64,000 nucleotides of DNA from Jaapia argillacea MUCL 33604 (lineage: Eukaryota; Basidiomycota; Agaricomycetes; Jaapiales; Jaapiaceae): the NCBI GenBank assembly GCA_000697665.1, contig KL197725.1:632132-696131 (forward strand). Direction: 5' to 3'. This document shows positions 23,423 to 36,247 of the stretch, one piece after another; the stretch's first letter is position 1, and each line of letters opens with the position of its first letter. The notes beneath the pieces are model-generated. The model saw only the letters and a program-made list of their open reading frames with translations, searched no databases and was not told the origin of the DNA. A program made the translations under genes and the position numbers.

Positions 23423-24126
23423 TCACTTCGCTTCCGCGATCTCTCCGCACTCCTTACATCGCCGGTACTCTTCATCTCCCATCCACTTCTCTATCAATGG
23501 TTTCAGCTGAGATCCCAAGTCCGTCACATGGAGCGATTCTTCTTGGACTATGGTTGGATGGGTGTGGGAAGCGGACCGGCAATACCAACGCAAGCGATCT
23601 ACCAGAAGTGCAAAAGATGGCGTTATTTTGCGATGGTGGCGAATACGATAAGGGAATGGCTCACCAATGGCACTTTCGGGTCTCGTTCGTTCAACCACGA
23701 TCCCAACTGTGTCGGCGAAACGGACCGGGTTATGAGGTGTATTGGCTACATCGAGGAGGATCGGATGGTTAGAATAGCTTCAAGTATGCAAAATGATTCG
23801 CACCTGGTAATAAAAACATCTCTCCTTCTCCGATGTTGATGTCCTTGAATTCATCTCCGTCTACTACGCGCAATAGCATTCCCCCCTTGTATTGGTAGAA
23901 CCATTCCTGTCGAAATAGATGGCGTGAGTAGTGCGATCGGTGACGATGGTCCAGAACATACCTCTGTCTCGTTGACGTGATAATCTCTTCTCTCATTCGG
24001 TCCACCTACAGCCATGACAATATGATCTTTACCGGAATAGACACAGAAGTTGTTCACTGGCGGTCGTAAGAGATGCCCATTTTCAGAGAGCCACTTGGGT
24101 AAGTTCAGAGGGGGTAACAACGGCAT
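23423..24126 (-). CDS. BNA1: 3-hydroxyanthranilate 3,4-dioxygenase
   Basis: Cytosolic Fe(II) enzyme of the kynurenine pathway that opens the ring of 3-hydroxyanthranilate to give the quinolinate precursor for NAD. ATG at 24126 ([20 protein letters not shown]). Exons joined by short canonical introns read [15 protein letters not shown] / [69 protein letters not shown] and a Cys-rich end [13 protein letters not shown]. Iron ligands of the family fit: His and Glu in YHVNETEEWFYQ and His in NTPHNP. Length (about 180 residues) suits the family. Same strand as RAD17, only 254 bp upstream of which it begins; no functional link implied. Confidence 0.95.
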
Positions 24127-24380
24127 GTGGGAGAGAGGGATGCGAGAGCGACGTGGAGGGGGATGTTGAAGAGATCTGGTGCCATTTTCATCGTTGGCCG
24201 GAACGTCTTACAAACCAGCTAGTATGCGCATCTCGGTCTCGTGACACATGCTCGTGGTCACGTGTTGGGGCGCGACACAAAACACCCACCCGAAAAGATG
24301 ATGGAATGGAATTAGATTCCGCAAACGCACCGATCATAAAAATAACAATACACAAATAAGTGAAGCGTGGCCGTTGGCGC

Positions 24381-27102
24381 CTAGAAATCTTCAATATCAT
24401 CTTCCTCCAACCAACCGCCAGACTCCCTTGATCGGTCCACGCTGGACGCCCTCCGTGGAGGAGTCGGTACGTCGTCAGGGGCCTCGGTTGCACCAGCATC
24501 ATCTTCATTCAAGGCTATACCCGTCGAATTCGTCTGCTTGACAAATGGAAGAAGGGAGAAACGGCGATGGCTGGGCGGAACGGCTAGAGCGACGCAACAA
24601 ACGAGCGAGTCATTAGTATTGACAACTGGACCATCCATCCAGGTAAATAAGGTCTCACTGTGCCGTCCAGTCAAATCAAGAGCCTTTAACACCCCTCCGA
24701 GCTCCGTGGCAACCTCGGATCTGCTAAATCCGCCTAGTAGGTTTGTATGCTGTTCCAAGTAATTGTAAGCTCCACAGCGTAGGGTTGTAATTTCAACTGA
24801 CTTGCGAAGCGTCTCTCGTCCACTCGAGAACATCCTCGACCGCGTCTTCGCATTCTCTATGTTTAGAAAGGACATCGAAGAATTCAGGTTTGAAGATTTT
24901 CTGCGACCGTCGCGTGACAGGACTGGGCAAAGAGTGAAGTGTGCCCATTGTAAGGAGATGAAACCGATGGGGGTTGGCTTGATACCACTGTACAAGAGGG
25001 ACGACGTGAGTATCTATTAAGTAGGGCATAAGATGTGGGACAATTACAGCTTCGCCACCACTATAATCGACCCAACTCAACCATTCTGATATCGCTTCAC
25101 TTTCATCAACCTCATTGCAGAATTGGGTGTAGTTTTGATGAATGTATAGAGAATACAATGAGGAGTCGATGGGAGAGTCACCGTAGATCGCCTGCACATG
25201 GATAACTTGTCAGTTGAACGTGGTGCATTGAATGGGGCACGTACATCGATATCGACGCGACTGGATCTTCGGTCATGCAACTGAAGATGGGATGGAAGAG
25301 GGGGAGGATCTTTGATCTTGGCATCCAGCTCTTTGTCCCTTTGAATGTCTTTCTTGGTGGCTGACGACCCGGGGGGATCTCCCTTGCCTTCGAGTCCATA
25401 TGGATGCACAGATGCCAGCAAAATGTCAGTGGTGAAAGAATTAACATAAATCGCTGTACATACGCTTATTGTAGAGCACTTTCCCCATCAAATGAAACAA
25501 AGCCAAACTCTGCTCTCTCCTTGTAACAGCCTCGAGAAGAGCTCTCGAGTTACCTGTCGTCCCCTTCTTTCGCTTCTTTCCTTGAGGTTCGAAGGAAGGC
25601 TGTCGTGCCCCACAAGCAAACTGTAATGCCATAATAGCACTCCGAATATCTCCATTCGACGACTCGACGACCATATCCAGGGTTTCTTTGGACGGATGCT
25701 GCAAGGATGAGGAGGAGAGAGATGTCAACATTGACTGCAGAGCTCGTGTCATCAAGGTAGAGGCTATAGGGTTGAATCTATGGAAGACGTCAACTGGGGC
25801 GTGTGATGAGGCATACAACACTCTTACTTGATTTCCGTCACCCATTGAGACCCCAGTAGCGAGGAGGGTAGGGCTGTCCTGATATCGACCGTCTCCTTGA
25901 CTCTTCCCCTGCCACTAGCCATCCGATCATCGCTCGCCTCACCCCGAACGCCAGAATCACTCACGATCAAAACGACGGGCGTCAGATCACGAGAATGAGC
26001 GACAGTTTCAAGAACTGCGTGGAACTGTTGTTGAGTGCCTGAGTGGAGAATATTGGGAAGGTCTTCCAGAAGGATTATTCGGCGCTTGGATGATGTGTTC
26101 AGTTGTGGTGAGGAAGTTGATGAGGTTTTGGTAGATGGTTTGGCTTCACTTTGACTCTGCGGTGGAGGTCCAGAGAATAGTGATCGACATGTAGATGCTC
26201 GGGTAATAAATGCTTGAAACTTTTGCATCAATCCCTCGTAGTCTTGATTCCTCCAAGAGGATTGGCCCTGCTCGTCATCTTAATGCAATCATCTTAGCTA
26301 GGAGTCAATCTCGAATTGGTGATCGACGGACCGTGATCATCATCTCCGGCGAATGACTCGTCAACGGTATTCTTCCACTCCAATATTTCTAGGTTCAATT
26401 CTCTGGCAAGCACACGAATTGTAGCGGTCTTTCCCGTCCCTGCAGCCCCGGTCAAGGCTAGTATTCGCTGAAAACGTAAGAGAAACAATGTAAGCATCAA
26501 AAGATAAAGGCGGGCATTGACATACGCGATATGCTTTCAGTCGGCCTCCGGGTCCGCCATCTAAAGCCTCGTTCAGCCAACTTCTAACGTTTTCGATCTT
26601 TCTCTTGTGAACGGCGAGATCCTCCTGATTCGACGTGCATCGGTCAGTAAGATATGTCATCAAAGCTTTGACGGAGCTACCTCAGCGGTCGGTTCGTACA
26701 TGTCGATCCATAGTTGATCATCTGGGAAGGATTCAGTATCAGGATAGCAGAAAAATCCAGCAAACCAATTCCACCGACTTTCATTTCCTTGAGCTCGCGA
26801 AGTACTGGTCGCCTTCTCCTTCCCTTTCCCCTTGACGTTGGATTGGGACGAGGACAATAAGTTGGAGTTGCCTGGAACGATAAACTTGGGAGGTTGGGAC
26901 AACTATTCACTACCTCAACATCAACATGCATTCCTGCACCAAAGGAGGGGGGTTCACGCACGGAAGGCATCGGTTTGAACTTCTTTGACGGAGGTCCCGC
27001 ATCATTTCTGACCGAGTTGAGGTTCGTTGTACGCAGAGAAGTGGGCTTTAGTCTTTTGTTGGGTTTTGAGCCAGAGCTTTGAGAGGAGGAGAAAGGCGGC
27101 AT
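24381..27102 (-). CDS. RAD17: Checkpoint clamp loader Rad17 (RFC-like AAA+ ATPase)
   Basis: Loads the 9-1-1 clamp at damaged DNA as part of the Rad17-RFC complex. ATG at 27102 (MPPFSSSQSSGSKPNKR). After a basic disordered N-terminus the spliced frame reads LRELKEMKVDDQLWIDMYEP, EDLAVHKRKIENVRSWLNEA (typical Rad17 opening), LTGAAGTGKTATIRVLAREL (Walker A), RIILLEDLPNI (Walker B), TEIKFNPIASTLMTRAL (sensor/arginine-finger region of RFC-type proteins), LMGKVLYNKRKGDPPGS, and SLYSLYIHQNYTQFCNEVDE. The C-terminus is acidic (GGWLEEDDIEDF, stop at 24381-24383), a conserved Rad17 end that contacts the clamp. About ten short introns; estimated product 700-750 residues. Several splice sites were chosen by frame and homology logic. 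Confidence 0.94.
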
Positions 27103-27335
27103 GGCAGAGCCGGAACTGGCAGGGGGGGAGGAAATTGGAATAGGTGCAAAGCTATAGCACTCGGCGGAGGTCGAGGTTGAGGACAAGCGCGTATGTCACG
27201 TGTGACTTCTCGCGTTTCATACCACATAAATTCGCTCGTAGCAAGTACATACTCTGACATAGCATAACGGGAAGGGTGTCATAATAGTACGTGGGTATCG
27301 CTACAAACGATTGACATCCAATTTCTAGAAACATA

Positions 27336-28974
27336 TCAAGGAGATGCAGCAACAAATGCGTTGAAGTTGTACGAGGACGGGTTCGTCTGGAAGTTGAAAC
27401 CGTTCGGGGCGAGGGTGAGCGTCGTCAGGTCATCTCGAATAACCGATGCCTGAACGCTACAACTTTGCGAAAATGGTAGCTGAAGCCTCGAGAGACCGGC
27501 TGGCACAGTGTATGTGTTGCGGGTGGTTCCGCATGATAGCTGAACTTGGGCAGGCGCGGTGAGGAGAACAACGGCCCAAAGGTAGTCTTGGGTCTGGAGG
27601 AAAGGCATTCAGAGTGGTGGTTGTGACGGGCGGTGGTTAAGACGTACCCAGTCCCAATGGTTGGGTTTCCCAACGCTATCAGGCGCATTCGCAGCAGCCG
27701 GCGACAATCTAGCCCACAAGAAAATACGATCCTTCTCAATGGATGGGTAAATTCCAGTCTTGTACGCCTCGATGTAATAGGACAGCAAATCCAACCAATC
27801 TACAACGAATCAAATTGTAGATCAATGAGGTGCTAGAGAAAGGCAGAACATACCAGTATGATCATAGCCGTTCGTCCAGGCTTCGGACCCTGCCTGATCT
27901 CCGTGACGCGGGCCTAGATAGTGAGATTCACCAAAGTCGTTCCAGGTCACAGCTTCAACGAGTCCGACTACGTCACGGTTCGCACTACTCATAGTCAGCC
28001 ACCTTATTCAAGATGATAAAAGGAAGAACGAACATGATGAGTTCCCATCGATGGGAGAAATGCCAATCGTCTGCTCGAAAGATGAAGTTTTTGTTGAAAC
28101 TATTCGCTCCATAATGCTGAAGACACCAAAGTTGATCAGTCAGACAGGGCGAGGGCAACAAGAATAGGAAGGAACTCACAGTAAAAAACCATGGCGAAAA
28201 GTTTGCCATATAAGTCCGTCCCTCCAAATGAGCCACATAGTTATTGTCCGAATCAAAGTTCCCATCAGAAGCACCCGACGGCCAGCCAGAATTCCACTAC
28301 AACCCCAAAAATCAGCTGAATCCCACCCCACCAAAAACCCAACAAATAAAACTCACATTAAACGCTCCATCCATGACAGTCATACCCTCAAAGGCTCCAG
28401 GATCAATAAAGAACGCCGGAATAAAATGAATCGGAGGCATCCCAGTCTTAACCGCATTCATCCACCCCTGATTCAAGTTCCCTGTTCCAAAAGTACAATA
28501 CTCTCCACCAAAAGTCGACACCAACGATTTGCCGTTATACTTGAGTTGACTTGGGTGAGTGTCATAGTTGAGGATGTAATTGCGCAATGTAGTCGCATCG
28601 CCAGCACCACTACACGGAAGGGAAGTCATATCAAAAGACAAGAACAACTTGAAGCCAGTGTCAGCCGCCGCTGTGAAGGCATCTGCTACTTTGGATGCTT
28701 CGTAGTCGTCCCGTCCAACGTTGAGTGCGAAGGCGTCAATTCCTTTCGAAGCGGCGAGGGCTATGTCTGGATGGTTACGGAGATGTATCAGAATAAAGTG
28801 TGACTGGGAGATGGAAATAGAAAGCTCACCTTGAGCCCAATCGCTGACAGTGAAAGAACGCGTATTCCCAACGATAAAATGGGCGAACACCATCTTGGGG
28901 CTGACATTATCGAGAGGGAGGGCCAGGGCAGAGGCAAGTGTAGCACAGAGCGAGATGACAAGGAGGCTCAACAT
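27336..28974 (-). CDS. Glycoside hydrolase family 71 alpha-1,3-glucanase (mutanase), secreted
   Basis: Hydrolyses alpha-1,3-glucan in fungal walls. ATG at 28974 with a signal peptide (MLSLLVISLCATLASALA). Spliced blocks: KMVFAHFIVGNTRSFTVSDW, IALAASKGIDAFALNVGRDD, FKLFLSFDMTSLPCSG (catalytic Asp region), LVSTFGGEYCTFG, WPSGASDGNFDSDNNYV, NFSPWFFTHYGANSFNKNFI, and EAVTWNDFGESHYLGPRHGD (highly typical of the family), then a C-terminal beta-rich part ending NPSSYNFNAFVAASP at 27336. At least six short introns. The protein lacks any visible carbohydrate-binding module or GPI signal. In fungi GH71 enzymes act in cell separation, wall remodelling or mycoparasitism; which of these applies cannot be told here. 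Confidence 0.94.
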
Positions 28975-29470
28975 CTTGCAAGGGATGGGATGGGAGGAGT
29001 AAAGGAATATGGGCGAGAAGAGACAAGAAGACTCTTGCCTCAAACACCGTCCATGTCGCGTTTAAAAGGGTTCAGAAAATGGATCGAGCGGTAGTCAGCC
29101 ATAGGGATAGTCCAATGTTGTGAGCCGCCATCTACGCGAGACAACCCTCGATTGTCACAGTCCAGATCAAAATCTCGCAGGCAAGTCGAACGAGGGGGAT
29201 CTTCGCAAATACGAGAGTTTTAGCCATATGTATTCCACAGCCAAAAGACAAAGTATCTATCAAGCACCAAGTCAGCAAAAAAGCAAAAGAAAGCAAAAAA
29301 CATAACGACGCACCATTACTCTCAGGCATATAAATAAAGCACCATAAGTACGCCGACCACAAAAAAAAAAGAGAAAGTCCATAATTTAAACAAAGAAATA
29401 ACCGTACCCAACCTCAGCTCCCAAACTTCTAACCGCTCTAAATCTCCAACCCACCCACCCACCAAAACAC
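28975..29470. other. Promoter of GH71 gene and 3' flank of UBA2
   Basis: A TTTTAAA word on the minus strand (29065-29071) could be the GH71 TATA-like element. A/T-rich with a poly-A run at about 29361-29371. No gene seen. Confidence 0.4.
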
Positions 29471-32400
29471 TCAATCAATCTCAATAACATCATCCTCCAA
29501 CTTCTCATTCGCATTCTCCAACAACACCAACCCATCCTCCTCCAACCTCCTCTTCTTACTCGGCGCATACGGAACAGAAGGCCCCACAGAATCCGAAACG
29601 ATCCTCGCCCTTTTCAACTGAGGCTCAATCTCCAAAATCCCATCATCATCCGGAGCACGCCTTTTCCGTGATGGCGTCGCAGGAACCACAGGTTCAGGTG
29701 GAGGCGTCGCAACCTTCACTTTCCTAGGTGGGATCGGCAAAGGTGACGGTAATATGAACGCAGGTCCATCAACCGGATGACCCGATCTACCAACCAAAAT
29801 CAACAACCACACCTCTAATCCAAAAGGAAAACAAAAAGAACTCACGGAAGAATACCAATAGCAACTTCAACAGTCCCCCACTCCCCCTCCTCATCAACAA
29901 TAGTCAAGAACTTCCCCCTCCCGACTCCCAAACTCTCCAAAGTCCTCTCCAAATTATCATCCCAATCCGGATCACTCAAAACCCTCTTATCCTCATAAAC
30001 ACTAACCTCCCTGATTCCCGTCCCTCCTTCCCCATCACCCCCGCCCAAAATCCCCTCAACAAGCTCCCCAAGCTTCGTCCTCCCAGGATCACAAAGCACC
30101 CTACAGTACGTGTTCCTGCAAACCCCACACGCAGGGTTCGGTCGATCAACCCCAATCGCACTCAACGGTTTACTAGGCTTGATCTGAATATACAAATTCC
30201 TTATCGCATGATAAGATTTTCGTAAGAGGTGCATCGCTTGGAGTACGATGAGACCTGCGATGATGGCGTTGGTGGTAGCGATCGCTGGTATGATATTCCC
30301 CGCCATCTCTTCATGTACCGTCACCCAACACAAACAACATTAGCGCACACCCTGTCACAGAACCAACGAAAACACATACCTTTCACTTCCCACCTAGTCT
30401 TCCCCTCAATCCCATACGCAGCCGACCTCAAATTAGCAGCAGCAGTAACGAAATCCAAAGTATCATCATCATCCTTATCAAACGAAATCGTCTCCTCTCC
30501 AGCTCTTAACCGCTCTGCCAACCTCTCCGTACTAAATAAATCCCACCCAATCAGCTCGGCGTACTGCAAAGGATAGAAGAAAACGCACCTGGAAACGAAA
30601 AGATCCAAACTATCCTGCAAACTCAACACTTTCTGATCCTTCAACCCTTTCCCAGCCTTGTGCGCACTGCCATTCGACGCATGCCCATTCCCACTCCCAT
30701 TCGATTGCCCGTCAGTCCCATTGACACGCCCGTCCACCCCATTAACACGCCCGTCCACCCCATTAACACGCCCGTCCACCCCATTAGCATGTCCATCAAC
30801 GCCATTAGACACAACGCCATTCACTCCCTTCCTCTTCCCTCCCTTCCCACTCCCACCCCCAACCAAAACATCAACCCTAACCCCCCTCACCTCAAACGTC
30901 CCCTCCTTAATCCCCTCAAACTCCAACGGAACAGGCGGAGCCCTCGACTTCCACATATCAGCCATCGACAAAAGGTTCAAAATATCCGAGTGGAAGACCT
31001 GTCGAACAATTCCAAGCGATTTCAAGCGAGTCAAGCGATGTAGATTCGCACAACTCCAAACACATACCTTCTCAAAAGCCAACCTAGCAGCTCCCTTTCC
31101 GGTCTGTCCCTTCCCACTAAGTACAGGCGGCGAACGCAAAGCATCCCTCACAATCTTGAACGCCCTCGCCTCCTTCCTCAAATTCGCAATCTCTTGCGCT
31201 TTCCCACACACTGCACATGAGCTAAAAGCAAACCAAGCATCTAAAATGAACACTAACCATTCTCCCCCTGCTTCTCAGCATCATCCAACTCACTCCCTTC
31301 CTCGTCTTCCCCAAACAACTGTCTACAACCAACAACCAGTCAGTCAGTCAAGTAACCGTACAGGACGATTCCGTGGAGACGAGTACTATCGAACCCCAAA
31401 GCACATACCCCATTAAATAACTCTTCGCCCAAACGATACAATGTATAGGTTGAGAAGGCGTCGACCGAATTGTACAAACGGGAAAAGTCTTGGGTGTAGG
31501 TTTTGTTATGCAATCAAAACATTCCGTCTTGTCCTGCAGATCGAGGGTGATTCAGCGATGTGACCAATGGGGGAGGGGGTGAAGGCAAGAGAAAGTGACG
31601 AGATAGGTGACGGGGACGCGATGAGGAGGGGTGGTTCAAGAGAAGGAAGGAAATGATGGAACGAGGACAAAGAAATGACAAGACAAACCTTCAACAACGG
31701 CTGCACCTGCCCCAAATACCCCGCAGTCCCACTTTCCACGAGCGGTACGTTCGCAGCCATACACATCTTGTTCACATGTCTCCTCGCATCTACCCACCAT
31801 CGAACAAACACAGTCAGCACACAATCGTCGTCTTCAACACAAGCATAATCAAAGCACACAAACAAGAGAAACCAAATACTACAACCAGAAGCAACGACCA
31901 CACAACAGAAAAGAAAAGGGGGAGAAGGTAACACACCAAGATTATCCAACGCATTCAACACCAAATCAAACCCCGCAAACCACCCAACATCAAACTCTTC
32001 ATCTTTGATGTTCGCATGTATAGGCGTGAGATGAACGTGCGGGTTGAATTGTGATGCAGTCGCAGCCGCTACCTATCAAAAGTGTTACACCAGTTAGCCG
32101 CTTGTTCGCATCGATGAGTGAGGGTAAGACTTGGGTGGAGAACACAAGGGGACGAGGGCGTGGAGAAATGGAGCACGAAACCAGAACGAAAAACAACCTA
32201 CCAAAGCCTTACTCTGCTTAACATCCTTCTTCCTAAACAAAAACTGCCGATTCAGATTCGACAAATCTATCGTGTCGAGGTCGAGTAAAGTGATATTCCC
32301 GAAGCCTGTTAGAACGAGGTTCTTCACTATATAGCCATGAGAGTAGGAAAGTCAGTAATCTGCCTTTACGGGACGAGAAGAGGGCGAGAAGATAGGGGTT

Positions 32401-33259
32401 AGAAACGGGGAATGCGCACGGGACAAAAAAAGGGAGGGCGACGGTTGATACAGGCAGGAAACGATGAGCCATAGTCATAAACAAGATCAAGCGACATCCC
32501 ATCGAGAAGGAAGACAGAAATCGAGGTACCAAAAAGTCGTGTGGGGTTAGGGCTACCAGAGCACCCCTACCAAACTCCACCCAAACTTCCCAAAATCAAG
32601 AACGTCGTGAACGGTGCCCACAAAGTATCCTCAGGACGATAAACAAAGTGGAAGAGACAATAAGCATGGAGGAGGTGAGGTCAATCCAAAAGTAGCCAAA
32701 TGCCACATTCGGAAAACTGAATAACAATTCGAGACGCCGAATGCCACGCAAGTCGTCGGTGGTTGGTAGTGTGGTCGTCAAGACATGCAGGGACGACGAA
32801 AAGCAAGGAAAAGGACAATCTTGAACCTCCCTACAACTAGTGGCCCAGGTCACATTGGATCCCGACAATCACAAACGCCCAAAAATCCCAAGGCGTCTCC
32901 TCCAAACCGACTAGCATCCTCAACCAGCAGCCAACAAAAGTATCTCCCAAACAATCCAGCGCTGGCAAGGAACCAAACCACCACACCAACCACGCTCCCA
33001 AAACGCGTCCCAAACTCCCACTCAAGTCACAAAAACAAACCACAACGCAACACCCAAAAATGCCAACGAAAATCACAAAAAAAAACCCCAAAAACCAAAC
33101 ATCGCAAGGAGAGAAGAACGACTCACAAAGCTCACAACCGATCCCACCAGCCCCAACGAGTAAAACCCGAATCTTTGGCAACCTGGCACAAAGCTCCGGA
33201 CCCAATATAGCCTGAGCGTGAGTGGTCCTCCCGCGACTGCTGGAGTGAGAAGAGGACAT
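29471..33259 (-). CDS. UBA2: SUMO-activating enzyme subunit 2 (E1 catalytic subunit)
   Basis: Activates SUMO with Aos1 and passes it from the catalytic Cys to Ubc9; nuclear. ATG at 33259. Exon 1 codes [20 protein letters not shown], the adenylation nucleotide loop; after an 800-nt intron (32327-33126) [20 protein letters not shown] and [18 protein letters not shown] follow. Further exons: NMCMAANV-like [40 protein letters not shown] with the active-site Cys in [27 protein letters not shown] and [20 protein letters not shown], then a Ub-like domain. The C-terminus has two basic clusters (SRKRR, SKKRR) and ends DDVIEID, matching the conserved DDVIxxD end of UBA2. An insert near 30724-30790 codes tandem GVDGRVN repeats. 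Estimated 650-700 residues. Confidence 0.95.
30724..30790 (-). repeat. 21-bp minisatellite inside UBA2
   Basis: About three nearly perfect 21-bp units (plus-strand word CGTCCACCCCATTAACACGCC repeated) code GVDGRVN on the minus strand. The neighbouring Asn/Gly/Asp-rich codons look like older, decayed units. The insert sits in a region where UBA2 homologues are loop-like, and keeps frame. Confidence 0.88.
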
Positions 33260-33626
33260 GGGCGAGCACGAGATGATATGCGAAGACGCGTGGGGTGTCG
33301 AGGAGCAAGGCCGAAGACGAGGAGGGTTGTGAGGAGTACCAAGCGAGGTCAAATGGCAAATGAGCCGCCAACTTCAAGTCTCGGTTGCGCGGATATTGAT
33401 CGGACGCGACAAGATAATATGTGGGTCACGCGTGACAAAAATTGGGACCTGCTGGACTTGGTGGACTTGGGCTTACGGTGGACCTATGCCAGTGGACTCG
33501 TCGGACCTCCTCTTCAAAGTTATCAATCTCAGTCCAAGAATCAAACCCTCTACTAGTAATAATGAACAACCATATCAACATATCACACATCAACCAGTCC
33601 CCACCCCACCCCATCCCGCTCACTCG
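33260..33626. other. UBA2 upstream region
   Basis: No gene supported; the downstream gene ends at 33627. Confidence 0.4.
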
Positions 33627-35611
33627 TCAGAACAACCCAGCGAGATCAGCAAACGGATCTTTCTTCGCTTGCTGTTGCTGCTGACCACCACCTGTCGTCG
33701 CTCCAGCACCCATCGTCGTCGTTCCAGACCCCATACTCATCCCAGCCCCACCCATCCCAGATTGTGTCTGTTGACCTAACCCACCGAAGTAATTCGGCGA
33801 CCCTCGGTTACCTGTATTTAATCGTTAGCAGTTGTAAAAGAGTCCAGGCATAATAGATAGAACAGTCAAAGCACAACAAGCAGAACACCCTCCAACCAAC
33901 ACACAAAAAGACCCAAAAAAAACATACCAGAATTCTGCTGCTGCACCTGCCCACCTGACCTCGGAGTCCCAGGTAACATAATACTCCCATGTTGCGAAGA
34001 AGGCGCAAACCCTCCAATAGCAGGACTTGAAGACCGGTTCGGTGCAGCTTGTCCCGCTTGTCCAGGCGAGGAGAACGGTATTGTCGTCTGCTGCGAGAAA
34101 GGTGTCGAAGTTGGTTGCGAGAACGGTGTCGAGGTCGGTTGTGAGAAAGACGAGGAAGTTTGTTGCGAAAACGGTTGGAAGGGCTGCGAAAAGTTCATTC
34201 CCTGCGCCCCACCCAATCCATTCCCATTCCCAAACCCTCCCATCCCACCCAAAGGCGCCGACCCACCCCCACCCCCAAACAAATCAGCCAACTCCTCAAT
34301 CCCTTTGCCCTTCCCCCCTTCCGCCGCACTCCCACCAACAGGATCATCAAAATCAATCAACGAACTCCCCGGCGCTCCAACCGAGCTACTCTCCAACTCA
34401 GGTGGGACGGGGTTCCTAGCCATTGTATAATCACCCTTCTTGTACGCTTCATATCGTGTCAACACTGTGTTGATTTGGTCATTTATTTGGAGGTAGGTGT
34501 CTTTGATCGGATCGAAGTTAGTTGGGGGCGAGGGGTGGAGAAGGGGAGGAGAGGAACGTACCCAGTGATTCTGGATCTTCAGTCTCAGCATCCGACACCC
34601 ATTTCTGTATTCTCGGACGTGCACCAATCAAAACCTGCGCAACTTGCTGAAAAAAAACCAAACCTCAAATCAGCACCAAATCTCACACAAACCCCCCTGC
34701 AAAACCCTCACAAAAAGAGAGAAATAAAAAAGGAAACGCACATCATAAACATCCCCCCCAACAAACCTCTCCCCCTCCCTAACCTGATCAAGCATCTCAT
34801 TCATCAAAACAACCTTCTGCTCCAACTTATTCAACTCATTCAACGCCTGACTCTTATAATCCGGTTTCCTATCATCAGGCAAAGCCCCCGCAAGACTCTT
34901 CATCAACTCCTGCGCAAGTGCCAAATCCCTAGGCGTACCCCTCCTAATCAACTCCTGCAACTTCGCAGACTGAGCTTCCCTATCCTCAGCTTCCAACTCT
35001 TCCGCCGTTTTCAGTGACGCTGTAACTGTAGTAGCTGTATCGCGGGCGTTCCGAGCACCGAGATCTCTGAATCGGTACCCCTTGAAAGTTAGGAGCCGAT
35101 GCATGTCCCTGATATTTCCTAAATCTTCTTTCCAACGACTTTCCATGCAGAGGGTTTCACGCCATTCTTGGATGATGTCGAGGATTCGTTGCATGACGGG
35201 TCCGGGGAATGGCGGCGGTCGTTCAGGGAACCGACGAACGAGCTCGTTTAGGAATTCCTTGGTGGAGATTTGGAGATGGAAAGGATAACCGCATGTTTGG
35301 ACTAGAGTCGATAAGAGTGAAAGAGCCAAGATGCCAATGTGAGGGTTTCGATGGTTCGCGAGACGGGCTATTAACATGGCTGTTTCTCGTGGGCTGTACG
35401 AGCATGATTAGCCAAGTAAATCGAGGAAGAGGGAGAGAGAGGAAAGGACGAACGTATTGGCTTTCTTCTTGTTGATATACTCTGCAACTTCAAGGTGAAG
35501 GGCATAGTTGGGTTCGGGAAGAGATGGATCGCAAGCTCTCATGACGAGAACCTCTACAGGTGGAGCGTTCATCCATTCCCGAGGATTGTGCAGGTTATTC
35601 AGCGTTAACAT
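33627..35611 (-). CDS. GGA-like clathrin adaptor (VHS-GAT domain protein)
   Basis: Trans-Golgi/endosome sorting adaptor: VHS binds cargo, GAT binds Arf and ubiquitin. ATG at 35611 (MLTLNNLHNPREWMNAPPVE). The VHS domain reads PNYALHLEVAEYINKKKANT, SPRETAMLIARLANHRNPHI, LALSLLSTLVQTCGYPFHLQ, then EFLNELVRRFPERPPP. The GAT part reads KLQELIRRGTPRDLALAQEL and LNKLEQKVVLMNEMLDQVRE. A hinge rich in Gly/Phe/Gln with repeated FSQPTSTP units follows, and the protein ends KDPFADLAGLF (stop 33627-33629), clathrin/adaptor-type peptides. I do not see a C-terminal gamma-ear domain, which canonical GGAs have, so this may be an ear-less GGA or a Tom1-like relative. Four to five short introns. Confidence 0.85.
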
Positions 35612-36247
35612 CGCATCGAACCCTTGGAAGAGAACAGAGAGACCAGGTGAACGGGAAGCCAGTGTATCAGCGCAGCGTTGGCTGGCAGGCGTCCGCTACA
35701 CGGTAGCGTGGGAATCAGGATCTGGGTGGCTGTGTCGTTTTTGAGGATTCGAACAAAGAAAGTTGCCGTTATGAAACGAGACGAGAGTTCTAAGGATATG
35801 AAGTCTTACTACATATACATTATACATACAGACTAGGAGTGTGCGTATACAAGAATCAGGACCAAAAACACCCATACGGACCTGGAGTGAAGCGAGTAAG
35901 TTAGACTCTGAGGTGACGCTGAACGTGTACGAGTCCTCACCCAAACACAGTGTTCAAGTAAACCGTATAAATGTCTGCCATTGCGGGTTCCTGAGTCCCA
36001 CTTTCACAGTCCCAAGGAGGGAAGAGGGAGCGCAGTCCAAAACAATCAAATACGCTCAGGCCTGACGAAGAAATCCACCTACATGTCGGTCAAGTTAACA
36101 AAGGCGAGCAGGAGGGGAAGGGTCGACGTACCAGATATACGGCGTGGAGCCAAAGGATTGAACCTCTTCAAACGGCAGATGGGGTTTCTCACCACCCTAG
36201 GCCCCAAACATAAGGCAACCGCGAGAGGATATGTTCCAAGCAAGAGA
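35612..36247. other. Intergenic; nothing recognised
   Basis: Short frames only. The long plus-strand frame entering from 35981 runs antisense through the next gene and has no domain. Confidence 0.35.

Noticed and set aside
30658-31416. 252-codon plus-strand Pro/Thr-rich frame
   Set aside because: Antisense shadow of UBA2, created in part by the 21-bp minisatellite.
32596-33210. Open frames within the 800-nt UBA2 intron
   Set aside because: Biased base composition (G/T-rich strand) explains them; none carries a domain.
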